Assembly: GCA_021783525.1 (NCBI GenBank)
Contig: JAJXTT010000155.1
Span: 1 to 5,032 of the forward strand
Source of the DNA: Pseudomonadota bacterium
GTDB taxonomy: Bacteria > Pseudomonadota > Gammaproteobacteria > Burkholderiales > Gallionellaceae
DNA length: 5,032 nucleotides
Direction of reading: 5' to 3'
Below the pieces are notes generated by a model. That model had not been told where the DNA came from. It ran no database searches and worked only from the letters and a program-made list of their open reading frames with translations. Both the position numbers and the translations under genes were made by a program. Position 1 is the stretch's first letter. Each line of letters begins with the position of its first letter. Positions 1-5,032 of this stretch are shown in pieces.

Positions 1-8
1 GTGCACGC

Positions 9-1466
9 CTACGACAGGATAACGTCGTACTGTTCCTGCGAATAGAGCGTCTCCACCTGCAGGGAAACGGGCTTGCCGATGAAATCGGAAAGCATCGCGA
101 GGCTTTGCGATTCCTCGTCGAGGAACAGGTCGATGACCTGTTGCGAACCGAGGATGCGGTATTCGCGGGCGTTGAACTGGCGAGCTTCGCGCACGATCTC
201 GCGCAGGATCTCGTAGCATACGGTCTGGGCGGTCTTCACTTCGCCGCGTCCCTGGCAGGTCGGGCAGGGCTCGCATAGCACATGCGCCAGGCTTTCACGG
301 GTGCGCTTGCGCGTCATCTCCACCAGGCCCAGCGACGAGAACCCGCTCACGCTGATGCGGGTGTGGTCGTGCGCCAGCATCTTCTTGAATTCTTCCAGCA
401 CGGCATCGCGGTGTTCGGTCGTGTCCATGTCGATGAAGTCGCAGATGATGATCCCGCCCAGGTTGCGCAACCGCAATTGCCGCGCGATGACCTGGGCGGC
501 TTCCAGATTGGTCTTGAAGATGGTGTCGTCGAAGTTGCGCCCGCCGACGAACCCGCCGGTATTGACGTCGACGGTGGTCAGGGCCTCGGTCTGGTCGATG
601 ATGAGGTAGCCGCCCGATTTCAGGTCCACGCGTCGCGAAAGTGCGCGCTCGATCTCTTCTTCCACGCCATACATGTCGAACAGCGGGCGCGCTCCGAGAT
701 AGTGCTCCAGCTTGGGCACGGCGTTGGCGATGTAGTCGGTGGCGAAAGCCATCATGCGCTCATGCGTCTCGCGGGAATCGACGAGCACGCGTCCGGTCTC
801 CTCGTCGACGAAATCGCGCAACACGCGCAAGCTGATGTCCAGTTCCTTGTACAGCAGCTCCGGCGCCGCCATGCGCAGGGATTTCGACTGAAGTGCGCTC
901 CACAGCTTGTCCAGGTAGGCAACATCGGCGCGCAATTCGTTGTCGGTCGCCGATTCGGCCATGGTGCGGATGATGTACCCGCCCTTGTGGTCGGCAGGCA
1001 GGACCTGTTGCAGCCTGGTACGCAAGGCTTCGCGTTCCTCCTCGTTCTCGATGCGCTGCGACACACCGATATGCGCTTCCTGCGGCAGAAACACCAGCAT
1101 GCGTCCCGCAAAGCTCAGTTGCGTGGAGAGCCGCGCGCCCTTGGTGCCGATGGGGTCCTTGATCACCTGCACCAGCAGGCTCTGCCCCTCGAACAATACC
1201 TTTTCGATCGGCTTCGCGGCGGCCTCTCCACTGGCGCGGTTCTCCCAGATGTCGGCGACATGCAGGAAGGCGGACCGTTCCAGGCCGATGTCGATGAAGG
1301 CCGACTGCATGCCGGGCAACACCCGTTTCACCTTGCCGACGTAGACGTTGCTCACCAGACCGCGCTGGCTGCCCCGTTCGATGTGCAGTTCCTGCACGAC
1401 CCCCTGTTGCATCACCGCGACGCGCGTTTCCTGCGGGGTGACATTGATCAAGATCTCTTCAGTCAT
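9..1466 (-). CDS. rng: Ribonuclease G (RNase E/G family endoribonuclease)
   Basis: Single-strand endoribonuclease of the cytoplasm; in E. coli, RNase G matures the 5' end of 16S rRNA and degrades some mRNAs. The 485-residue product is full length (E. coli about 489). An S1-type RNA-binding domain lies near residues 38-128 (SNVYVGKV onward). The catalytic part carries VDVNTGGFVG with D300 and N302, and ICDFIDM with D343. The 43-residue spacing of D300 and D343 matches the Mg2+-binding aspartates D303 and D346 of RNase E. CPTC at 401-404 is the zinc-link motif. There is no long C-terminal degradosome scaffold, which argues for RNase G over RNase E, and the ending QEQYDVILS is typical of RNase G. 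The ATG overlaps the maf stop in an ATGA, with no strong ribosome-binding site, suggesting coupling. The stop is TAG, 8 bp from the window edge. Confidence 0.97.
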   Translation of the reverse strand: MTEEILINVTPQETRVAVMQQGVVQELHIERGSQRGLVSNVYVGKVKRVLPGMQSAFIDIGLERSAFLHVADIWENRASGEAAAKPIEKVLFEGQSLLVQVIKDPIGTKGARLSTQLSFAGRMLVFLPQEAHIGVSQRIENEEEREALRTRLQQVLPADHKGGYIIRTMAESATDNELRADVAYLDKLWSALQSKSLRMAAPELLYKELDISLRVLRDFVDEETGRVLVDSRETHERMMAFATDYIANAVPKLEHYLGARPLFDMYGVEEEIERALSRRVDLKSGGYLIIDQTEALTTVDVNTGGFVGGRNFDDTIFKTNLEAAQVIARQLRLRNLGGIIICDFIDMDTTEHRDAVLEEFKKMLAHDHTRISVSGFSSLGLVEMTRKRTRESLAHVLCEPCPTCQGRGEVKTAQTVCYEILREIVREARQFNAREYRILGSQQVIDLFLDEESQSLAMLSDFIGKPVSLQVETLYSQEQYDVILS

Positions 1467-2080
1467 GGTGCGGGATATCCGAATAGTTTCAGCAATTCTA
1501 CCGTCTCGTACAGCGGCAGTCCCATCACGCCAGTATAGCTCCCCTCGATGTGCTTCACGAAGGCGCCGGCGTGCCCCTGGATGCCATAGGCGCCCGCTTT
1601 GTCGTGCGCCTCGCCGGTGAGCAGGTAACGGCGGATGCGCTCTTCGCTCAGGGTGTCGAAGGTGATGGCGGTCGCGGACAGGCGCATTTCAAGACGGTCC
1701 TCGAATGCCACCGCCACCGCGGTCAGCACCTGATGTCGCGTCCCGGAAAGCATGCGCAATATTTCCGCCGCGTGCTCGTTATTGTCGGGCTTTCCGATGA
1801 TCTTTCCTTCGAGCGTAACTGTGGTATCCGCCGCCAGCACCGGGAGCAGCGGCAAATTGCGCAATATCAGCGTTTCCCACGCGGCGCGTGCCTTGTCGCG
1901 GCATATGCGCTGCACGTAATCCAGCGGCACCTCGCCGTCATGCGGCGTCTCGTCGACACCCACCTTGCGCCGCGGGTCGCTGCGCAGCAGCAGCATGTCG
2001 TAATGGATGCCGATCTGCTTGAGCAGCTCCCGACGACGGGGGCTTTGCGAGGCGAGGTAGATGCGCAGGTGTTTGCTCAT
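1463..2080 (-). CDS. maf: Maf-family nucleoside triphosphate pyrophosphatase, YhdE type (dTTP/UTP)
   Basis: Hydrolyses nucleoside triphosphates to monophosphate and pyrophosphate. The YhdE branch is known to act on dTTP, UTP and modified forms such as m5UTP and pseudo-UTP, as house-cleaning. The 205-residue product is complete. The N-terminal signature ASQSPRRRELL is at 10-20, the catalytic-type aspartate D85 lies in AADTTV, K97-P98 follow, and GAYGIQG is at 163-169. AADT and GAYGIQG match YhdE; the YceF (m7GTP) branch instead has SDQ and GSFKSEG, so YhdE-type specificity is inferred with fair confidence. The ATG at 2080 starts exactly at the family N-terminus; the frame is open further upstream but that part overlaps rlmH and shows no Maf similarity. 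No clear Shine-Dalgarno sequence precedes it. The TGA stop overlaps the rng start in ATGA. Some annotators use the names yhdE or mafA. Confidence 0.95.
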   Translation of the reverse strand: MSKHLRIYLASQSPRRRELLKQIGIHYDMLLLRSDPRRKVGVDETPHDGEVPLDYVQRICRDKARAAWETLILRNLPLLPVLAADTTVTLEGKIIGKPDNNEHAAEILRMLSGTRHQVLTAVAVAFEDRLEMRLSATAITFDTLSEERIRRYLLTGEAHDKAGAYGIQGHAGAFVKHIEGSYTGVMGLPLYETVELLKLFGYPAP

Positions 2081-2109
2081 GGCGACAAGGATAACCCAAA
2101 AAATCCCGC
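2081..2109 (-). other. 29-bp spacer between rlmH and maf
   Basis: This is the longest non-coding gap in the window. Read on the minus strand it holds GCGGG, a run of six T (2098-2103), GGGTTATCC and then the maf ATG. I see no purine-rich ribosome-binding site at the normal distance. The T run follows only a three- to four-pair potential stem around the rlmH stop codon (CGC-GAATAG-GCG), which is too weak to call a terminator. No promoter could be recognised. Confidence 0.6.
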
Positions 2110-2580
2110 CTATTCGCGATGGTAAGGATGATTGTGCAGCAGGCTGTGCGCGCGATAAAGCTGTTCGGCCAGCAACACGCGCACCATGCCGTGCGGCAGA
2201 GTGAGGGCGGAGAGCGCCATCGTCCGCCGGGCCAGTTGTTTGACGGATTCGTGCAATCCGTCGGCGCCGCCGATGACAAACGCGACATCGTGGCCTTGCT
2301 GCATCCAGTCCCGCATCTGTTGCGCGAGGTCTCTGGTGGTCGGAGTTGCGCCGTGCTCGTCGAGCGCGATGCAAAACGCAGAAGCTGGCAAGGCAGCGCG
2401 AATACGCTGCGCCTCGGCTTCCATGATCTGTGCGGGGGTCTTGCCGCTGCTGCGGGGTTCCGGCCTGATCTCGACCAGTTCGACCCTGGCCTCGCGCGGC
2501 ATGCGCTTGGTGTACTCGTTGAAGCCTGCGGTGATCCAGGCAGGCATCTTGTTGCCCACCGCCAGGATCAAAAGCTTCAT
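2110..2580 (-). CDS. rlmH: 23S rRNA (pseudouridine1915-N3)-methyltransferase RlmH
   Basis: SPOUT-superfamily methyltransferase that uses S-adenosylmethionine to methylate N3 of pseudouridine 1915 in helix 69 of 23S rRNA. In E. coli this happens late, on assembled 70S ribosomes. The product has 156 residues (E. coli 155) and is collinear throughout: MKLLILAVGNKMPAW at the N-terminus, LDEHG at 73-77, the SAM-loop segment FVIGGADG at 101-108, the knot segment LPHGMVRVLLAEQLYRA at 128-144, and the diagnostic C-terminal HPYHRE. The ATG overlaps the rsfS stop in an ATGA. A short GGGA sits only about two bases before the ATG, too close for an efficient ribosome site, so coupling to rsfS translation is likely. 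The pairing of rsfS with rlmH is widely conserved in bacteria. The stop is TAG. Confidence 0.97.
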   Translation of the reverse strand: MKLLILAVGNKMPAWITAGFNEYTKRMPREARVELVEIRPEPRSSGKTPAQIMEAEAQRIRAALPASAFCIALDEHGATPTTRDLAQQMRDWMQQGHDVAFVIGGADGLHESVKQLARRTMALSALTLPHGMVRVLLAEQLYRAHSLLHNHPYHRE

Positions 2581-2972
2581 TTTCCCGCGCGGTCGTGGCG
2601 GGGCGGGGCGGAACCCTCCGGTGCGGGCGCGCGGCCGCGCGGGCCGGGTTGCACGCCCCACAGCTCTTCGAGGTTGTAGTACGCGCGTACCGCGGGTTGC
2701 ATGATATGCACGATCACTTCGCCCAGATCGACCAGCACCCATTCGCCGCTGTCCTCGCCTTCGGTGCTGTTCACCGTCTCGCCGAGTTCCTTGAGTTTGA
2801 CCACCACGTTGTTCGCCAGCGCCTTGGTTTGGCGCGTGGACTGCGCACTGGCGACCACCATGCGTTCGAACAGGGGGCTCAGCCGGCTGGTATCGATGAC
2901 GGTGATGTCCAGCGCCTTGACGTCTTCCAGGGCGGAGACGACGGCTTGGGTTTTTTCTTCAGTGTTTAGCAT
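2577..2972 (-). CDS. rsfS: Ribosomal silencing factor RsfS (DUF143 / Iojap family)
   Basis: Binds ribosomal protein uL14 on the 50S subunit and blocks joining to 30S, lowering translation in starvation or stationary phase. The family domain covers about residues 8-106: DITVIDTSRLSPLFERMVVA at 22-41, then TRQTKALANNVV, GEWVLVDLGEVIVHIM at 76-91, and RAYYNLEELWG at 96-106. The ATG at 2972 shares ATGCTAA with the nadD stop (7-bp overlap) and gives the standard N-terminus; the frame stays open upstream but that is the shadow of nadD. At 131 residues it is longer than E. coli RsfS (105). The excess is residues 107-131, a tail of 6 Pro, 4 Arg and 4 Gly out of 25, in a very GC-rich stretch and probably disordered. 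No clear ribosome-binding site precedes the ATG. The stop TGA overlaps rlmH by 4 bp. Confidence 0.96.
   Translation of the reverse strand: MLNTEEKTQAVVSALEDVKALDITVIDTSRLSPLFERMVVASAQSTRQTKALANNVVVKLKELGETVNSTEGEDSGEWVLVDLGEVIVHIMQPAVRAYYNLEELWGVQPGPRGRAPAPEGSAPPRHDRAGK
2628..2641. repeat. 14-bp perfect palindrome in the rsfS tail
   Basis: The sequence CGCGCGGCCGCGCG equals its own reverse complement and contains GCGGCCGC, a NotI site, at 2631-2638. It lies inside codons for the Gly/Arg/Ala-rich part of the RsfS tail. In a GC-saturated stretch such a palindrome can arise by chance, so no function is claimed. A loop-less palindrome can form only a short hairpin in RNA. Confidence 0.7.
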
Positions 2973-3631
2973 TGACGGTACAGTTCGTGAGTGTTGATGT
3001 AATTGGTGACGACATCCGGGATCAGGAAGCGGGCGCTTTTTCCTTCCGCGCAACGGCGGCGGATGTCGGTCGATGAGATTTCCAGGGCGGGCATGTCGGC
3101 GACGAAGATCGCGCCGCCGGGGGCCTCGTGCAACGCACCCGCACCCGGGGCGAGGCGCGTTCGATATTCTGCCTGCAATTCGGCATCCGCCTTGAGCATC
3201 GCGTTGCCCAGCGGCGGGCCGCCGGCACGCTGCAACACCACGATATGGGCCAGTTCGAACAGGCGCTTCCATTCATGCCAGGTATGCAGCAGCAAAAAGG
3301 CATCGCCGCCCAGGATCAGGCACAACGGCTGTTGCGCGCCGAGTTCGGCGCGCAGGCCTGCCAGCGTATCCACCGTGTAGCAGGGGTCGGTGCGGAACAC
3401 TTCGCGTACGTCGACCAGAAAATCGGAGTGGCCGTTCAGGGCCAGCCGCACCATCTCCCAGCGCGATCTGGCCGGGGCGCACGGCGTCGGGCGATGAGGT
3501 GGGGTACCGCAGGGAACGAAACGCACCTGCGCCATGCCGCACTGCTCCAGCGCTTCCTGTGCGATGCGCAGATGCCCATTGTGGATGGGATCGAAGGTGC
3601 CGCCCAGGATGCCGATGGGTGAGGTGCTCAC
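2966..3631 (-). CDS. nadD: Nicotinate-nucleotide adenylyltransferase NadD
   Basis: Transfers AMP from ATP to nicotinic acid mononucleotide, giving deamido-NAD, the penultimate step of NAD synthesis in the cytoplasm. The nucleotidyltransferase signature GGTFDPIHNGHL is at 10-21, with H17 and H20 forming the HxGH-type motif. YTVDTL is at 85-90, GGDAFLLLHTWHEW at 108-121 (E. coli has a PDNF...TWYEY counterpart) and ISSTDIR at 185-191. I chose the GTG at 3631: it gives 221 residues, close to E. coli's 213, places the P-loop-like motif at the usual distance from the N-terminus, and starts 4 bp after the aceF stop. In-frame ATGs at 3670 and 3706 would lie inside aceF and add cysteine-rich residues foreign to the family. 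No good ribosome-binding site is seen, so coupling to aceF is inferred. The TAA stop overlaps the rsfS start. Confidence 0.95.
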   Translation of the reverse strand: MSTSPIGILGGTFDPIHNGHLRIAQEALEQCGMAQVRFVPCGTPPHRPTPCAPARSRWEMVRLALNGHSDFLVDVREVFRTDPCYTVDTLAGLRAELGAQQPLCLILGGDAFLLLHTWHEWKRLFELAHIVVLQRAGGPPLGNAMLKADAELQAEYRTRLAPGAGALHEAPGGAIFVADMPALEISSTDIRRRCAEGKSARFLIPDVVTNYINTHELYRQC

Positions 3632-3635
3632 CGGA

Positions 3636-4925
3636 CTACAGTGCCAGCCTGCGCATGTCGGACAACACATGTGCCAGGTAAGTCGTGAAACGCGCTCCCG
3701 CCGCACCGTCTATCACCCGGTGATCGTAGGACAGCGACAGAGGCAGCATCAGGCGCGGCACAAATTCGCCGTCCTTCCAGACCGGTTTCATGCTGGAACG
3801 CGACACGCCGAGGATGGCGACTTCGGGTGCGTTGATGATGGGCGTGAACGAAGTGCCGCCGATGCCGCCGAGGCTGGAGATCGTGAAGCATCCGCCCTGC
3901 ATGTCCGCGGCAGTGATCTTCTTCTCGCGCGCCTTTGCGCTGACTTCGCCCAGTTCTTTGGCCAGTTGAACGATGCCTTTCTGGTCCACATCGCGTATCA
4001 CGGGCACCATCAGCCCGTCCGGCGTATCCACGGCCACCCCGATATGGATGTACTTCTTCATGACCAGGTTCTCGCCGCTGGCGTCCAGCGAGGCATTGAA
4101 ATCCGGGAAGTGCTTGAGCGTGATGGCGCAGGCCTTGAGCATGAAAGCGAGCGGGGTGATCTTGAAGCTTTCCTTTGCGTATTCCACGCCCAGTTCCTTG
4201 CGGAATGCCTCCATCTCGCTGATGTCTGCTTCTTCGAACTGGGTCACGTGCGGAATGGTCACCCAGTTGCGGTGCAGGTTGGCGCCCGAGATCTTCTTGA
4301 TGCGCGACAGCGGTTTGGTTTCTATCGCGCCGTACTTTGCGAAATCCACCGCGGGCATCTCCAGGACTTGCAGTCCGCTGCCGCCAGCCGGCTGGGCCAG
4401 CGACCTCTTGACGAAGTTCTGCACATCGTCCTTGGTGACGCGGCCCTTTTCGCCGCTGCCACCCACCTGTGCCAGGTTCACGCCCAGTTCGCGCGCGAAA
4501 CGGCGAATGGACGGGCTGGCGTGGGCGCCACCCGAGGCAGGAACGGTCGTCGGCGCGGCCGAGGTCGTTGCCGCGACAGGCGAAGGTTTGGCGGGTGCCG
4601 GAGTTGCGGGTGCGACGGGAACGGCCGGCGCGGCCGCCTGCACGGGGGCCGCCGCAGCCGGAACCGCCGTTGCTGCGGCTTCGCCGCTTGCCTCGATCGT
4701 CACGATCAACGTGCCTTCCGACACCTTGTCGCCCGCCTTCACTTTCACATCTTTCACCACACCGGCAAACGGTGCGGGCACATCGATGGTCGCCTTGTCG
4801 GTCTCCAGCGAGATGAGGGCCTGCTCCGCGTTTACCCTGTCGCCTGCCTTTACCGACACTTCGATGACGCTCACATCCTTGAAGTTGCCGATGTCCGGCA
4901 CTAAAACATTCTTGATTTCGGCCAC
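3636..4925 (-). CDS. aceF: Pyruvate dehydrogenase E2, dihydrolipoyllysine-residue acetyltransferase
   Basis: Core of the pyruvate dehydrogenase complex: its lipoyl arm takes the acetyl group from E1 and passes it to coenzyme A. The 429-residue protein has a single lipoyl domain (about 3-78) with K44 in ETDKAT as the lipoylation site. A flexible linker follows at 79-134, with 23 Ala and 11 Pro of 56. The peripheral-subunit binding domain spans about 135-172 (SPSIRRFARELG, then GSGEKGRVTKDDV). The catalytic domain covers about 195-429, with DHRVIDGA at 401-408: H402 is the catalytic histidine and D406 its conserved partner. S350 in FTISS sits 52 residues before H402, the spacing known for the active-site Ser. 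Some beta/gamma homologues have two or three lipoyl domains, so this is the short form. The GTG start at 4925 follows a good ribosome site and gives the standard N-terminus. nadD, not lpd, comes next. Confidence 0.97.
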   Translation of the reverse strand: MAEIKNVLVPDIGNFKDVSVIEVSVKAGDRVNAEQALISLETDKATIDVPAPFAGVVKDVKVKAGDKVSEGTLIVTIEASGEAAATAVPAAAAPVQAAAPAVPVAPATPAPAKPSPVAATTSAAPTTVPASGGAHASPSIRRFARELGVNLAQVGGSGEKGRVTKDDVQNFVKRSLAQPAGGSGLQVLEMPAVDFAKYGAIETKPLSRIKKISGANLHRNWVTIPHVTQFEEADISEMEAFRKELGVEYAKESFKITPLAFMLKACAITLKHFPDFNASLDASGENLVMKKYIHIGVAVDTPDGLMVPVIRDVDQKGIVQLAKELGEVSAKAREKKITAADMQGGCFTISSLGGIGGTSFTPIINAPEVAILGVSRSSMKPVWKDGEFVPRLMLPLSLSYDHRVIDGAAGARFTTYLAHVLSDMRRLAL

Positions 4926-4931
4926 GTTGTT

Positions 4932-4938
4932 TCCCCTT
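4932..4938 (-). promoter_or_regulatory. Ribosome-binding site of aceF
   Basis: On the minus strand AAGGGGA lies in the 16-bp aceE-aceF gap, with 7 bases between its last G and the GTG start at 4925. It is the only clear Shine-Dalgarno sequence in the window and supports the GTG as the aceF start. Having its own strong site fits the need for E2 in defined stoichiometry with E1. Confidence 0.8.
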
Positions 4939-4941
4939 GCC

Positions 4942-5032
4942 TTAAACCGTCGTCGGGTTCGGTTTGTCCGGATTGATCTTGTACAGCTTGATCGCCTTGC
5001 TCACCTCGCTTGCGGGAATCGTGCCTTCGTCC
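4942..5032 (-). CDS. aceE: Pyruvate dehydrogenase E1 component, C-terminal end (partial at window edge)
   Basis: Only the last 29 codons and the TAA stop are in the window; the rest lies beyond the right edge. The frame reads DEGTIPASEVSKAIKLYKIN followed by PDKPNPTTV. This resembles the C-terminus of the homodimeric AceE type, where E. coli ends in a similar run of acidic residue, VADAI-like helix, then DADKVNP. The position 16 bp upstream of aceF confirms the call. The full enzyme is a thiamine-diphosphate-dependent decarboxylase that reductively acetylates the E2 lipoyl domain. Domains and active-site residues cannot be judged from this fragment. Confidence 0.88.
   Translation of the reverse strand, partial: DEGTIPASEVSKAIKLYKINPDKPNPTTV

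Larger units (their letters stand above)
9..5032 (-). other. Probable single operon aceE-aceF-nadD-rsfS-rlmH-maf-rng
   Basis: All seven genes run in one direction with junctions of 16 bp, 4 bp, -7 bp, -4 bp, 29 bp and -4 bp. Three junctions are start/stop overlaps (ATGA at 1463-1466 and 2577-2580, ATGCTAA at 2966-2972). Only aceF has a clear ribosome-binding site, so the later genes probably rely on translational coupling. A promoter must lie upstream of aceE, outside the window, or inside a coding region where I could not recognise it. Co-transcription is inferred from spacing alone. Confidence 0.7.

Noticed and set aside
1..8. Sequence after the rng stop
   Set aside because: Eight bases are too few to judge a terminator or a following gene.
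282..1538. Long plus-strand open frame (418 codons) antisense to rng
   Set aside because: Same low-information composition and no family motif. It is fully covered by intact RNase G and the end of maf.
2095..2120. Possible terminator: weak stem around the rlmH stop followed by a T6 run on the minus strand
   Set aside because: The stem is only three or four pairs (CGC/GCG) with a six-base loop, and maf follows within 30 bp in the same direction. Stability is too low for an intrinsic terminator.
2081..2374. Upstream extension of the maf frame to 2374
   Set aside because: It is the shadow of rlmH in another frame. The Maf signature starts right after the ATG at 2080.
2119..2679. Overlapping plus-strand frames opposite rlmH and rsfS
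   Set aside because: They are explained by codon bias of the two real genes. No motif or plausible ribosome site supports them.
2973..3272. Upstream extension of the rsfS frame to 3272
   Set aside because: That segment is an out-of-frame reading of nadD with no RsfS similarity. The ATG at 2972 gives the normal family N-terminus.
3534..4904. Long plus-strand open frame (456 codons) antisense to all of aceF
   Set aside because: Its translation is rich in Arg, His and Gln with no recognisable domain, as expected when a GC-rich gene is read on the opposite strand. aceF on the other strand is a complete, motif-bearing gene.
9..5032. A hidden defence, mobile or otherwise undescribed system
   Set aside because: Every stretch is accounted for by seven known housekeeping families, with no foreign-looking genes, direct repeats, att-like sites or RNA structures that I could recognise.

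Overview
This window is a compact stretch of bacterial chromosome in which every gene lies on the minus strand. Reading with transcription (right to left), the order is the last codons of aceE, then aceF, nadD, rsfS, rlmH, maf (yhdE type) and rng. Nearly all of the 5 kb is coding. Spacings are 16 bp, 4 bp, a 7-bp overlap, a 4-bp overlap, 29 bp and a 4-bp overlap, so one polycistronic unit with translational coupling is the simplest reading. No internal promoter or convincing terminator is visible. No RNA gene, insertion sequence, CRISPR array or phage-like gene is visible, and no gene-free stretch exceeds 29 bp.

The host looks like a GC-rich proteobacterium, most likely betaproteobacterial. 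The nadD-rsfS-rlmH-maf-rng run is a common order there, and the protein motifs (RNase G, RlmH ending in HPYHRE, AceF with DHRVIDGA) are of the beta/gamma type. A relative of Nitrosomonadales or Gallionellaceae is a guess from general familiarity, not something the sequence proves.

Region by region: 4942-5032 is the C-terminal end of pyruvate dehydrogenase E1. 3636-4925 is the E2 acetyltransferase, with one lipoyl domain, an Ala/Pro linker, a peripheral-subunit binding domain and the catalytic core. 2966-3631 is nicotinate-nucleotide adenylyltransferase for NAD synthesis. 2577-2972 is ribosomal silencing factor RsfS with a GC-rich Pro/Arg/Gly tail. 2110-2580 is the 23S rRNA m3-pseudouridine-1915 methyltransferase. 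1463-2080 is a Maf nucleotide pyrophosphatase. 9-1466 is RNase G. Positions 1-8 hold nothing identifiable.

Functionally, two modules are joined: a central-carbon module (the pyruvate dehydrogenase complex, which consumes NAD+) and an NAD/ribosome/RNA-maintenance module (NAD synthesis, subunit-joining control, late 50S modification, clearing of odd uridine nucleotides, 16S 5'-end maturation). I see no undescribed system. All seven genes are recognisable, intact housekeeping genes apart from the edge truncation of aceE. The points most worth checking are the aceF-nadD junction without an adjacent lpd gene and the RsfS tail.
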